The translations under genes and the position numbers were made by a program. Shown here one piece after another: positions 25,901 through 33,875 of a stretch of DNA of 62,817 bases. Source of the stretch: an uncultured Oscillospiraceae bacterium. GTDB taxonomy: Bacteria; Bacillota; Clostridia; Oscillospirales; Acutalibacteraceae. The notes under the pieces are model-generated. The model saw nothing but the letters and a program-made list of their open reading frames with translations. It had not been told where the DNA came from and ran no database searches. Location: assembly GCA_902478605.1 (NCBI GenBank), contig CABSLQ010000007.1:1-62817 (forward strand), in the 5' to 3' direction. The stretch's first letter is position 1. Each line of letters starts with the position of its first letter.

Positions 25901-27330
25901 CCGACATCGACCTCAACTTTGCGAGCGAATACCAGTTTTATGCCCACCGTTACACCGAGACGCTGTTCGGCCTCGACCATGTGTTTAAGGCCGGCACCAT
26001 CTCCACCGTCGCGGATAAGACCGCCTTCGGCTATGTGAAAAAATACGCGGAGGAGCGGGGCGTGGTGTACGGCAATGCGGAGCTGTCCCGCCTGGCCATC
26101 GGCTGCACCGGCATCAAGCGCACCACCGGCCAGCACCCCGGCGGCATGGTGGTGGTGCCCAACGACTACGAGGCGGAGGATTTCTGCCCGGTGCAGCACC
26201 CGGCGGACGACGTGGGTTCCGGCATCATCACCACCCACTTCGATTTCCATTCCATCCACGACACCATTCTGAAGCTGGACAACCTCGGGCACGTCATTCC
26301 GACCATTTACAAGTATCTGGAGGAGTACACCGGCATTCGCGTCATGGACGTCAACATGTCCGATCCCGAGGTATATAAGCTGTTCACTTCGCCCGAACCG
26401 CTCGGCGTGACACGGGAGGACATTGAGTGCGACACCGGCACCCTGTCCATCCCGGAGATGGGCACCCCCTTCGTGCGGCAGATGCTGCTCGACTGTAAGC
26501 CCAAGACCTTTGCCGACCTGCTGCAGATTTCGGGCCTGTCCCACGGCACCGACGTGTGGCTGGGCAACGCGCAGGAGCTTATCAAGGCGGGCACCTGTAC
26601 CATCTCCAACGTGATCGGTACACGCGACAGCATCATGACCTATCTGATGCACAAGGGCCTCGAATCCAAGATGGCCTTTAAAATCATGGAGATCGTGCGA
26701 AAGGGCAACGCCACCAAGCTGCTCACCGAGGAGCATTTTGCCGCCATGAAGGAGCACGGCGTGCCCCAGTGGTATATCGACTCCTGCATGAAGATCAAGT
26801 ACATGTTCCCCAAGGCGCACGCCGCCGCCTATATCATCGCGGCGCTGCGGGTGGCCTGGTATAAGGTGCACCGCCCGGCGGAATACTACGCCGCCTATTT
26901 CACGGGCCGGGGCGAAGATTTTGACGCCGAACCGGTGGCGGGCGGCAAGGGCGCCGTCAAACGGCTGATGGACGATATCCGCTCCCGCGGCAAGGAAGCC
27001 TCCGCCAAGGAGCAGTCCCAGGCGGAAACGCTGCACGTCATTTATGAGGCGATGCAGCGGGGGGTCGAGTTCCTGCCGGTGGATCTGTACAAATCCCACT
27101 CCTATAAATTTTTGATGGAGGAGGGGAAGATCCGCCTGCCCTTCAGCGCGGTCAAGGGCCTCGGCGGTGCGGCGGCCCAGGGCCTGATGGACGCCAGGGA
27201 GGACGGCCCCTTCATCTCGTGCGACGACCTGCAGGCGCGAAGCGGCATCACCAAGGCGGTGGTGCAGTCGCTGCGCGACCTGGGCGCCATCGACGGCCTG
27301 CCCGAGACGAGCCAGATGACATTTTTCTGA
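22939..27330 (+). CDS. polC: DNA polymerase III, PolC type
   Basis: A 1463-residue replicative polymerase of low-GC-type Gram-positives. Order: N-terminal region with an Ala/Pro linker (about 170-225), OB fold (about 250-345), PHP domain starting VELHMHTKMSAMDGM near 356, an intercalated 3'-5' exonuclease (FDIETTGLSAAKERITEIGA near 450), then the polymerase core with PDIDLNF near 987 and a zinc-binding CKKC...CPVCGEP just before it, thumb/fingers and the duplex-binding end. Length is close to the usual 1430-1470. Confidence 0.99.
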   Translation: MANPLFSQVFGAYISDKALLAAFGEAQTERVEVSKSRRWMSARVVFDRFVDSETLFAAEKALSAALSLSTVELSPRYPADSLTEACFGTVVALLRRRNAAVNGTFDGAACRIEGERLVVTLRHGGLNILRATHTDTQLRDMIRALFGRTMELVFEGEEQVDTAGEHYRQMMAAAEEEAAAHAREAAQAAYAAAAAKPAVSAAPAPKGEKPAPKKPVDPTRPPVGGLPIYLETAQMVFGPPIRERPAALNTLEADGSWVTCWGEVFSYETRDNRDGTKTRHTFNITDNTSSITVSIWADNQRDKDKLAALEAVKPGVCVLVNGKYDYDEFAKNNILRPKSIAVVAKYQKMDNAPVKRVELHMHTKMSAMDGMSEAADLVARAAAWGHKAVAITDHGVVQAFPDAMNAAAKCRKKGQDIKILYGVEAYYINDSIPVVAGDAAESLDGAFIVFDIETTGLSAAKERITEIGAVRLKNGEVLDSFDTFVNPGMPIPAKITELTGITDDMVKDAPGEKEALEKFYAFCGEAQVLVAHNAGFDTGFIKAAAARTGLPYPFTSVDTVPICRALYPHLKNHKLDTVANHLKLPPFNHHRACDDAKVLADIFVHLVQDMKELKGITAIDGINTLLSGVDTKKARPYHMILLAKNLVGLKNLYKLISWSHLENFYRKPRITKTKLMQHREGLIVGSACEQGELFRAIVDGKPWGELCDIAGFYDFLEIQPLGNNAFMLREGTAKDEKQLQDFNRTVVRLGEKLNKPVCATCDVHFMDPEDEVYRRILMAGQGFADADSQAPLYLRTTEEMLAEFAYLGKEKAYEVVVENPNRIADRIEEIKPIPSGTFSPHIDGADEQLREITWGRAKEIYGDPVPEIVASRLERELSSIIKHGFAVLYMIAQKLVKDSVDHGYLVGSRGSVGSSFVASMAGISEVNPLPPHYVCKKCKYSEFFTDGSVGSGFDLPDKACPVCGEPLGRDGHEIPFETFLGFDGDKAPDIDLNFASEYQFYAHRYTETLFGLDHVFKAGTISTVADKTAFGYVKKYAEERGVVYGNAELSRLAIGCTGIKRTTGQHPGGMVVVPNDYEAEDFCPVQHPADDVGSGIITTHFDFHSIHDTILKLDNLGHVIPTIYKYLEEYTGIRVMDVNMSDPEVYKLFTSPEPLGVTREDIECDTGTLSIPEMGTPFVRQMLLDCKPKTFADLLQISGLSHGTDVWLGNAQELIKAGTCTISNVIGTRDSIMTYLMHKGLESKMAFKIMEIVRKGNATKLLTEEHFAAMKEHGVPQWYIDSCMKIKYMFPKAHAAAYIIAALRVAWYKVHRPAEYYAAYFTGRGEDFDAEPVAGGKGAVKRLMDDIRSRGKEASAKEQSQAETLHVIYEAMQRGVEFLPVDLYKSHSYKFLMEEGKIRLPFSAVKGLGGAAAQGLMDAREDGPFISCDDLQARSGITKAVVQSLRDLGAIDGLPETSQMTFF

Positions 27331-27337
27331 TAGCGGC

Positions 27338-27366
27338 TTGACAAGAAGATTGTATCATGCTACTAT
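27338..27366 (+). promoter_or_regulatory. Histidine operon promoter
   Basis: A consensus TTGACA, 17 bases, then TACTAT, starting 8 bases after the polC stop. The his operon thus has its own promoter. Confidence 0.85.
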
Positions 27367-27374
27367 AGTAGCAT
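27357..27374. promoter_or_regulatory. 18-bp perfect palindrome over the his promoter -10 (putative operator)
   Basis: ATGCTACTA followed by its exact complement TAGTAGCAT. It covers the -10 hexamer and the start region, where a bound repressor would block RNA polymerase. A TrpR-like HisR/YerC regulator is a candidate (inference). No T-box leader is seen, since only about 30 bases separate it from hisZ. Confidence 0.65.
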
Positions 27375-27403
27375 ATTAGCGTACTAAAGCGTGAGGGGAT
27401 AGT

Positions 27404-28600
27404 ATGAGACGAAATCGACGGCTCACGCCGGAGGGAACCCGGGATTTGCTGTTTGAAGAGAGCCTGGCCCGCCGGGAGGCGGAGGGCATGCTGTCGGATC
27501 TGTTTGTCAGCCGCGGCTTCTCCGAGGTGATGACCCCGGGCATGGAGTTTTACGATGTGTTCCACGCGGACACGATGGCCATCCCGGCGGAGAGCATGTA
27601 TAAATTCACCGACGACAAGGGGCGGCTGCTCGTCCTGCGGCCCGATTCCACCATGCCGATTGCGCGGCTGGTGGCCACCCGGCTGCAGCAGGCGCAGCTG
27701 CCCGTCCGGCTGTATTACGCCCAGGACGTGTTCCGGTTTCACCATGGCCTGTCCGGGCATTACAATCAGATTTTTCAGGCGGGCGTGGAGCTTATCGGCG
27801 CAGAGGGCCGGCGGGCGGATCTCGAGGTGCTCTCCCTCGCGGCCGAGGCGCTGCGGCTCGGCGCGGGCGAGGCGTTCCGGCTGGAAATCGGGCATGTGGG
27901 CTTTTTCCAGTCGCTCATGCGGGCGCTCGAGGCGGAGCCGGACGCCAAGGACGAAATCCGCACGCTTATTGAAACCAAAAGCTACGCCGGCCTGTCCGAT
28001 GTGCTTGATACCCTGCCTGCCGGGCCGGTGACCGACGCGCTGCGCCGGCTGCCCCGGCTGTTCGGCGGGGAAGAGGTGTTCACCGAGGCGGCGGCCCTCT
28101 GCCCGGACGAGGAGGCCCGCGGGGCGCTGGCCCATCTGGCCGGGCTGTACAGCGCGCTGCGCGAGCTGGGGCTTGCCCAGCAGGTGATCATCGATCTGGG
28201 GCTGGTACAGGAAAACGAGTATTACACCGGCGTTATCTTCCGCGGGTATGTGGAGGGAAGCGGCGACACGGTGGTGTCGGGCGGCCGCTACGACACCCTG
28301 CTGCAGCAGTTCGGGTCCCCTCTGCCCGCCATCGGGTTCGGCGTGAACGTGGACTGCCTGACCAAGACGATGCTCGACAAGGGCGAGGTGGATCCCCCCA
28401 TGCCGCCCGAAATCCTCGTGCACGCCCTGCCTGGCCACGAGGTGCAGGCGCTGCGCCGGGTCGCCGCCTTTATCGAGGACGGCATGCTGTGCGAATTCAG
28501 CGTATACGACGACAGGCAGACCTCCCTGGACTATGCGGCCCGGCGGAATATCGGCCGGGTGGTCGTGGTGGGCGAGCAGGAGGAAACGATCGATTTATAA
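27404..28600 (+). CDS. hisZ: ATP phosphoribosyltransferase regulatory subunit
   Basis: A 398-residue paralogue of histidyl-tRNA synthetase that lacks tRNA charging and serves as the regulatory partner of short HisG. Class II synthetase motifs remain: RPDSTMPIARLVATR, YYAQDVFRFHHGLSGHYNQI and the histidine-site-like YYTGVIFRGYVEG. It is the first gene of the operon, with GAGGGGAT before the ATG. The presence of HisZ agrees with the 207-residue HisG next door. Confidence 0.96.
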   Translation: MRRNRRLTPEGTRDLLFEESLARREAEGMLSDLFVSRGFSEVMTPGMEFYDVFHADTMAIPAESMYKFTDDKGRLLVLRPDSTMPIARLVATRLQQAQLPVRLYYAQDVFRFHHGLSGHYNQIFQAGVELIGAEGRRADLEVLSLAAEALRLGAGEAFRLEIGHVGFFQSLMRALEAEPDAKDEIRTLIETKSYAGLSDVLDTLPAGPVTDALRRLPRLFGGEEVFTEAAALCPDEEARGALAHLAGLYSALRELGLAQQVIIDLGLVQENEYYTGVIFRGYVEGSGDTVVSGGRYDTLLQQFGSPLPAIGFGVNVDCLTKTMLDKGEVDPPMPPEILVHALPGHEVQALRRVAAFIEDGMLCEFSVYDDRQTSLDYAARRNIGRVVVVGEQEETIDL

Positions 28601-28632
28601 GCGGCACGCCGCATCGGAAAGGACAACGGAGT

Positions 28633-29256
28633 ATGAAACCACTGCGCATCGCGCTGACAAAGGGCCGGCTGGAAAAGGATACGGTCGCGCTGTTCGATCG
28701 GATAGGCCTGGACACCGCCGCCGTGAAGGATAAGGGCCGCCGGCTGATTCTGCCGGTGGGCGAAGGGCTGGAGGTGGTGCTCGCCAAGGCGGCGGACGTC
28801 ATCACCTATGTGGAGCACGGGGTGTGCGACCTCGGCGTCGTGGGCAAGGACACCATCGCGGAGAGCGGCGGGGGCTTTTACGAAATCCTCGATCTCGGCT
28901 TCGGCCGGTGCCGCTTCGCGCTGGCCGCGCCGAAGGGGAGCGACTTCTTCGCGGGCTATGCGGCGCGCACCGTCGCCTCCAAGTATCCCAATGTTTCCCG
29001 CGCCTATTTTGCGCGCAAGGGGATGGACGTGCGCATCATCAAGATTGAAGGATCGGTGGAGCTGGCTCCGCTGCTCGGGCTGGCGGACGGCATCGTGGAC
29101 ATCGTGGAAACGGGTTCCACCCTGCGGGAAAACGGCCTGGAAGTGGTGGAGGACGTGATGCCCATTTCCGCGCGGCTGATTGTCAACATGGCGTGCCTGA
29201 AGCTGCGCAAGCAGGAGATAGAGGAGCTCGCCGCCCGCATGGAGGCGGCGCTGTAA
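28633..29256 (+). CDS. hisG: ATP phosphoribosyltransferase, short form
   Basis: A 207-residue catalytic subunit that condenses ATP and PRPP in the first step of histidine synthesis. It starts LRIALTKGRLEKDTV, has LGVVGKDTIAESGGGFYEIL and the PRPP-loop region GIVDIVETGSTLRENGLEV. It lacks the C-terminal regulatory ACT-like domain of the long form, so it needs HisZ. Confidence 0.98.
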   Translation: MKPLRIALTKGRLEKDTVALFDRIGLDTAAVKDKGRRLILPVGEGLEVVLAKAADVITYVEHGVCDLGVVGKDTIAESGGGFYEILDLGFGRCRFALAAPKGSDFFAGYAARTVASKYPNVSRAYFARKGMDVRIIKIEGSVELAPLLGLADGIVDIVETGSTLRENGLEVVEDVMPISARLIVNMACLKLRKQEIEELAARMEAAL

Positions 29257-29268
29257 GAGGTGAGTGCA

Positions 29269-30561
29269 ATGACAATACGGATGGTAAAAGCAGACGGCGC
29301 GGCGGAATACGCGCTGCTCGACGAGCTGGCGGCGCGCAGCGGGGAAGTGGATCGCCGCATCACCGCCGCGGTGACGGCTATCCTCGAGGCGGTGCGCCGG
29401 GACGGGGACGCGGCGGTGGAGGCATACACCCGCCAATTCGACGGGGCGGAAGGGCCGATCCGCCGCATTGAAAAGGAGGAGCTGGCCGGTCTGGCGGCCG
29501 CGTGCGACAAGAGGGTATACGCCGCGCTGGAACGGGCGGCGGCGAACATCGCCGATTTTCACCGGCGGCAGGTGCAGCAGAGCTGGCTGACCACCAAGGA
29601 GGACGGCACCATATTGGGGCAGCGTATCCGCGGCCTGGCGCGGGTGGGCGTGTATGTGCCGGGCGGCACGGCGGCCTATCCCTCTTCGGTGCTGATGAAT
29701 GCGATTCCCGCCCGCATCGCCGGTGTGAAAGAGATCGTCATGGTCACCCCGCCGCCCAAAGAAGGCGGCTTCAACGCGGCGGTCATGGCGGCCGCGTATA
29801 TCGCCGGGGTGGACGTGGTCTACCTGTGCGGCGGCGCGCAGGCGGTGGCCGCCCTGGCGTATGGCACCGCCTCCATCCCCAAGGTGGACAAAATCGTCGG
29901 CCCGGGCAACATCTACGTCGCCACGGCCAAGCGGCTGGTTTACGGGCAGGTGGACATCGATATGATCGCGGGGCCGAGCGAGATTCTCGTGCTTGCGGAC
30001 GAAACGGCGGAGCCCGCCTGGCTGGCCGCCGACCTGCTGTCCCAGGCGGAGCACGACCGGCTCGCCTCCGCCATCCTGCTCACGCCGAGCGAGGCCATCG
30101 CCGCGCAGACGGTGGCCGAACTGGAGAAGCAGGCGGCCGCACTGCCCCGGGCGGATATCGTGCACGAATCGCTGCAGAATTTCGGGGCGGTCATCGTGTG
30201 CCGCGACATGGACGAGGCGGTGGACTTCGCCAACCGGCTCGCCCCCGAGCACCTCGAGGTGATGTGCGCCGAACCGATGCAGTATCTCGGCCGGCTGGAT
30301 AACGCGGGGTCGGTTTTCCTGGGCAAATACGCGCCCGAGCCGCTGGGCGACTATTACGCGGGCCCCAACCACGTGCTGCCCACGAGCGGCACGGCCCGCT
30401 TCTTCTCCCCGCTGTCGGTGGACAGCTTTATCAAGAAATCGAGCTTTATCTGCTACGACCGGGCGGCGCTGGAGGCCGCGCGGGAGGATATCACCGCCAT
30501 CGCCCGGGCCGAGGGGCTGGAAGCCCATGCCCGGTCGATCGACGTACGTTTTGGGGGATAG
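29269..30561 (+). CDS. hisD: Histidinol dehydrogenase
   Basis: A 430-residue zinc enzyme performing the last two oxidations to histidine with NAD. Visible are RVGVYVPGGTAAYPSSVLMN, KVDKIVGPGNIYVATAKRLV, DMIAGPSEILVLAD and LLSQAEHDRLA. I chose the ATG at 29269; a GTG three codons earlier is possible. It is 12 bases after hisG. Confidence 0.98.
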   Translation: MTIRMVKADGAAEYALLDELAARSGEVDRRITAAVTAILEAVRRDGDAAVEAYTRQFDGAEGPIRRIEKEELAGLAAACDKRVYAALERAAANIADFHRRQVQQSWLTTKEDGTILGQRIRGLARVGVYVPGGTAAYPSSVLMNAIPARIAGVKEIVMVTPPPKEGGFNAAVMAAAYIAGVDVVYLCGGAQAVAALAYGTASIPKVDKIVGPGNIYVATAKRLVYGQVDIDMIAGPSEILVLADETAEPAWLAADLLSQAEHDRLASAILLTPSEAIAAQTVAELEKQAAALPRADIVHESLQNFGAVIVCRDMDEAVDFANRLAPEHLEVMCAEPMQYLGRLDNAGSVFLGKYAPEPLGDYYAGPNHVLPTSGTARFFSPLSVDSFIKKSSFICYDRAALEAAREDITAIARAEGLEAHARSIDVRFGG

Positions 30562-30564
30562 TGT

Positions 30565-31653
30565 ATGGCTTATCAGCTGGCCCCGAAGACCGGGGCGTTT
30601 ACGCCTTATGATCCGGTGGAAGGGACCTATCGCGTCCGCCTGGACGCCAACGAATCCTTTCTGCTGCCCACCGAACCGGACCGGGAACGGATGGCGCAGG
30701 CCGCGCTGGAAACGGCCTTCAACCGCTATCCCGATCCGTCCGCTGCGCGGCTGTGCGCAGCCTTTGCCGCCCGGTACGATGTCAAGCCGGCGCTGGTGAC
30801 GGCCGGCAACGGGTCGGATGAGATGATTTTTCTGATCTTTTCCGCTTTTCTGGAAAAGGGGGAAAAGGTGCTCACCGTGTCGCCCGATTTTTCCATGTAC
30901 CGCTTTTATACCGCCGTTGCCGAGTGCCCCTGCCTGACGCTGGACAAGGAAGCGGATCGCACCATCGACGTGCAGAAGGTCATCGACACCATCCGGCGGG
31001 AGCAGGTGCGGCTGTTCATCTTTTCCAATCCGTGCAACCCCACCTCCCTGGGCCTTGATCGGGACGGGGTGCGCCGCATTCTGCGCGAAACGCAGGCGCT
31101 TATCGTGCTGGACGAGGCGTATATGGATTTCTGGGATCAGTCGCTGCTCGGCGAAGTGGAGGAATACGACAATCTCATCATCCTGCGCACCTGTTCCAAG
31201 GCGGTGGGGCTTGCGGCGCTGCGCGTGGGGTTTGCGGTGGCAAATCCGCGGCTGACGGCGGTGCTGCGCGGGGCGAAATCCCCCTATAACGTCAATACGG
31301 TCAGCCAGGAGATGGCGGCCATCGTATTGGAAAATCCGGTGTATCACGATACCTACCGGGAGCTGCTGATCGCTTCGCGCGACATGCTGCTGACCGGCCT
31401 GCGCGCGCTGGAGAAGGACGGCTTGCTCACGGTGTATGACAGCTGCACTAATTTTGCCTATCTGCGGGTGCCGCAGGCGCGGCTGGTCTGGAACGCGCTG
31501 GCCGACCGCGGCATGGTGGTGCGCCGGTTCGGCGAAGAGAACCTGCGCATTACGGCGGGAACCCAGGCGGAGAACGCGGACGTGCTCGCGGCGCTGGGCT
31601 TTCTGCTGCGTCATGACGAGGTGCTGCAGGAATACAAAGAGTGGAAAGGGTGA
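30565..31653 (+). CDS. hisC: Histidinol-phosphate aminotransferase
   Basis: A 362-residue class I/II PLP aminotransferase. The lysine that binds PLP lies in RTCSKAVGLAALRVGFAV (about 211-228), and ITAGNGSDEMI-type (VTAGNGSDEMIFLIF) and FSNPCNPTS segments bind the cofactor phosphate and substrate. It converts imidazole acetol phosphate to histidinol phosphate. It starts 3 bases after hisD. Confidence 0.96.
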   Translation: MAYQLAPKTGAFTPYDPVEGTYRVRLDANESFLLPTEPDRERMAQAALETAFNRYPDPSAARLCAAFAARYDVKPALVTAGNGSDEMIFLIFSAFLEKGEKVLTVSPDFSMYRFYTAVAECPCLTLDKEADRTIDVQKVIDTIRREQVRLFIFSNPCNPTSLGLDRDGVRRILRETQALIVLDEAYMDFWDQSLLGEVEEYDNLIILRTCSKAVGLAALRVGFAVANPRLTAVLRGAKSPYNVNTVSQEMAAIVLENPVYHDTYRELLIASRDMLLTGLRALEKDGLLTVYDSCTNFAYLRVPQARLVWNALADRGMVVRRFGEENLRITAGTQAENADVLAALGFLLRHDEVLQEYKEWKG

Positions 31654-31659
31654 CAGACC

Positions 31660-32235
31660 ATGCGCATGGGCAGAGCACAGCGCGAAACCAAGGAAACGCA
31701 CATTACGGCGGAGATTAGCCTGGACGGCGGCGCGGTGGAGGTATCCACCGGCATCGGCTTTTTCGATCATATGCTGGAAGCCTTCGCGGTGCACGGCGGC
31801 TTCGGCCTGACGCTGCGCGCGCAGGGGGATCTGCACGTGGACGGCCATCACACCGCGGAGGATACCGGCATCGTGCTCGGGCAGGCGCTGGCCGCCGCCC
31901 TCGGCGACAAGGGCGGCATCGCCCGGTTCGGCAGCTTTTATGTGCCGATGGATGAGAGCCTGGCCTTTGCGGCGGTCGATGTGAGCGGCCGGCCCTTTCT
32001 CGTATGCGACGCCGCTTTCCCGCAGGAGCGGGTGGGGGCATTCGATACCTGCCTGACGGTGGAATTTTTCCGGGCGCTGGCCTTTCACGCGGGCCTGACG
32101 CTGCACCTCAAAGTGGTTTACGGCGACAACGCCCACCACATGATTGAGGCGCTCTTCAAAGCGGCGGCCCACGCCCTGCGCGAAGCCGTCGCACCGGCGC
32201 AGGGGACGCTTTCCACCAAAGGCAGCCTGGATTGA
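31660..32235 (+). CDS. hisB: Imidazoleglycerol-phosphate dehydratase
   Basis: A 191-residue monofunctional HisB. Manganese-binding repeats are seen as FFDHMLEAFAVHG and HVDGHHTAEDTGIVLG, with the second set GDNAHHMIEALFKAAAHAL. It has no fused histidinol phosphatase, so that activity must come from another gene. In most operons hisH follows; here 102 non-coding bases (32236-32337) follow. Confidence 0.98.
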   Translation: MRMGRAQRETKETHITAEISLDGGAVEVSTGIGFFDHMLEAFAVHGGFGLTLRAQGDLHVDGHHTAEDTGIVLGQALAAALGDKGGIARFGSFYVPMDESLAFAAVDVSGRPFLVCDAAFPQERVGAFDTCLTVEFFRALAFHAGLTLHLKVVYGDNAHHMIEALFKAAAHALREAVAPAQGTLSTKGSLD

Positions 32236-32337
32236 CCCGATGCCGGGCCATTTCCGGCGAAGAACGGCGAAGCCGGACGCGATCGCCTGCGCGGCGGTCT
32301 GGCCTGGTCCGCTTCCGGTTAAGATGAGGGGTACGAT
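32236..32337 (+). other. Non-coding gap where hisH is usually found
   Basis: A hundred GC-rich bases with no frame resembling the HisH glutaminase (no GVCLGMQ-like nucleophile motif). The ribosome site of hisA-hisI is at its end. Confidence 0.6.
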
Positions 32338-33378
32338 ATGCTGATTTTTCCCGCGATCGACATCAAGGACGGACAATGCGTCCGGCTGTACAAAGGCGAT
32401 TTTGCCACGGCGCACCGGGTGGCGGATTCGCCGATCGATACCGCGCGGTCCTTCCGGGCCGCGGGCGCGGAGTGGATCCATATGGTGGATCTGGACGGGG
32501 CCAAGACGGGCACGCGGGTCAACGCGGACATCTTTGCCGCCGTGGCAAAGGACAGCGGCCTGAAGGTGGAGGTGGGCGGCGGTATCCGGGATATGGCCGC
32601 ACTGGAGGAGTATTTTGCGGCGGGGGTATCCCGCTGTATCCTCGGGTCGGCCGCGCTCAAGAACCCCGCCCTGGTGCGGGAGGCGGTCGCCGCCTACGGC
32701 AGCCGCATCGCCGTGGGCATCGACGCGGTGGGCGGCATGGTCGCCACCGAAGGCTGGCTCGACGTATCGCAGGTGCCCTATCTGGAGCTGGCGCGCCGCA
32801 TGGAGGACATGGGGGTGCGCACCCTGATTTTCACCGATATTTCCAAGGACGGCACCCTCGCCGGTCCCAACCGGGAGCAGCTGGCTGCCTTGGATGAGGC
32901 GGTGTCCTGCGATGTGGTCGCATCGGGGGGGATCCGGGACCTGAACGATATTACCGCTTTGCGCGAGATGAAGCTGTACGGCGCCATCTGCGGCAAATCG
33001 ATGTACAGCGGCACGCTGGAGCTCGCGGCGGCGGTGCGGAAAGGGGCGGTGCCCTCCGACGCCATGCATCTGGAACGGTTTTTTGAAAAAAGCCCGCTCA
33101 TCCCCTGCGTGGTACAGGAGGCGGGCACGGGGGAGGTGCTCATGCTCGCCTATATGAACCGCGGCGCGCTGGCACGCACGGTGGAAACGGGCACCACCTG
33201 GTTCTGGAGCCGTTCGCGGCGGGAATACTGGAACAAGGGCGCCACGAGCGGCCATTTTCAAAAGGTGGTCGCCCTGTACGGCGACTGCGACGACGATACC
33301 CTGCTGGTGCAGGTGGAGCAGACGGGCGCGGCCTGTCATACGGGCGCGCATTCCTGCTTTTTCAATCAGCTGGTGTGA
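32338..33378 (+). CDS. HisA-HisI fusion: ProFAR isomerase and phosphoribosyl-AMP cyclohydrolase
   Basis: One continuous 346-residue frame. Residues 1-236 are HisA, a TIM barrel with catalytic Asp8 (FPAIDIKDGQCVRL) and Asp128 (VGIDAVGG), and the phosphate loops GGGIRDMAALEEYF and SGGIRDLNDI. Residues about 242-346 are HisI, with VVQEAGTGEVLMLAYMN, SRREYWNKGATSGH, the metal site DCDDDTLL (316-323) and Cys333 in ACHTG. The linker is short. The usual partner of HisI is HisE, which here is a separate gene. HisF is absent between the two halves. Confidence 0.94.
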   Translation: MLIFPAIDIKDGQCVRLYKGDFATAHRVADSPIDTARSFRAAGAEWIHMVDLDGAKTGTRVNADIFAAVAKDSGLKVEVGGGIRDMAALEEYFAAGVSRCILGSAALKNPALVREAVAAYGSRIAVGIDAVGGMVATEGWLDVSQVPYLELARRMEDMGVRTLIFTDISKDGTLAGPNREQLAALDEAVSCDVVASGGIRDLNDITALREMKLYGAICGKSMYSGTLELAAAVRKGAVPSDAMHLERFFEKSPLIPCVVQEAGTGEVLMLAYMNRGALARTVETGTTWFWSRSRREYWNKGATSGHFQKVVALYGDCDDDTLLVQVEQTGAACHTGAHSCFFNQLV

Positions 33379-33395
33379 ATTTTGGAGGTGCTGTC

Positions 33396-33722
33396 ATGGA
33401 CGAATGTATCCGCGACGTATATGCGACCATATTGGACCGGCGGGATCATCCGGCGGACAATTCGTATACCCGGTATCTGTTCGATCAGGGGATCGATAAG
33501 ATTCTCAAGAAGATCGGCGAGGAATGCGCCGAGACCATCATTGCCGCCAAGAATGGGCAAAACGCCGAGACGATCGGGGAGATAGGCGATTTGACCTACC
33601 ACGTGCTGGTGCTTATGGCACTGCAGGGGATTACGCCCGACGACGTGGCGGCGCTGCTCAACGAGCGGCACGGCAAGGCGGGCAATCTCAAGCGGTTCAA
33701 ATCGGTGGATAAAAACACCTGA
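33396..33722 (+). CDS. hisE: Phosphoribosyl-ATP pyrophosphatase
   Basis: A 108-residue MazG-like pyrophosphohydrolase catalysing step two of histidine synthesis. The metal-binding helix is KKIGEECAETIIAAKN followed by GEIGDLTYHVLVLM. The ATG at 33396 with GGAGGTG upstream was chosen. It is the last gene of the operon. Confidence 0.97.
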   Translation: MDECIRDVYATILDRRDHPADNSYTRYLFDQGIDKILKKIGEECAETIIAAKNGQNAETIGEIGDLTYHVLVLMALQGITPDDVAALLNERHGKAGNLKRFKSVDKNT

Positions 33723-33727
33723 CAGGA

Positions 33728-33757
33728 CGGGGGCGGAACGCACGGTTTCCGCCCCCG
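33728..33757 (+). terminator. Terminator of the his operon
   Basis: An 11-bp GC stem, CGGGGGCGGAA with its complement, stands 5 bases after the hisE stop. The T tract after it is weak. Confidence 0.65.
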
Positions 33758-33811
33758 CATCTTGATCGGTTACAGCCGGACAAAAGGGCCAATCTTTGGC
33801 AGGCGCCGGGC

Positions 33812-33839
33812 TTGCATTTACTGCACAATGCGGTATAAT
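33812..33839 (+). promoter_or_regulatory. Promoter of the MltG-like gene
   Basis: TTGCAT, 16 bases, then TATAAT; the start codon is 36 bases further on. Confidence 0.75.
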
Positions 33840-33875
33840 AAAAGAAAACCCGTTCGACAGAAAAGAGGCTGCTCC

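Noticed and set aside
22903..27099. A 1398-codon minus-strand frame opposite polC
   Set aside because: Same codon-bias artefact; polC on the plus strand has all expected domains.
27331..27403. T-box or attenuator leader for the histidine operon
   Set aside because: Only about 30 bases lie between the promoter and hisZ, too short for a T-box; the palindrome overlaps the promoter and so is better read as an operator.
28531..33351. A very long open frame on the minus strand across the his operon (about 1600 codons)
   Set aside because: It mirrors clearly identified his genes. In GC-rich DNA the antisense frame lacks stops because of third-position G/C bias. The product is a His/Gly/Arg/Ala-rich string with no family-like motif.
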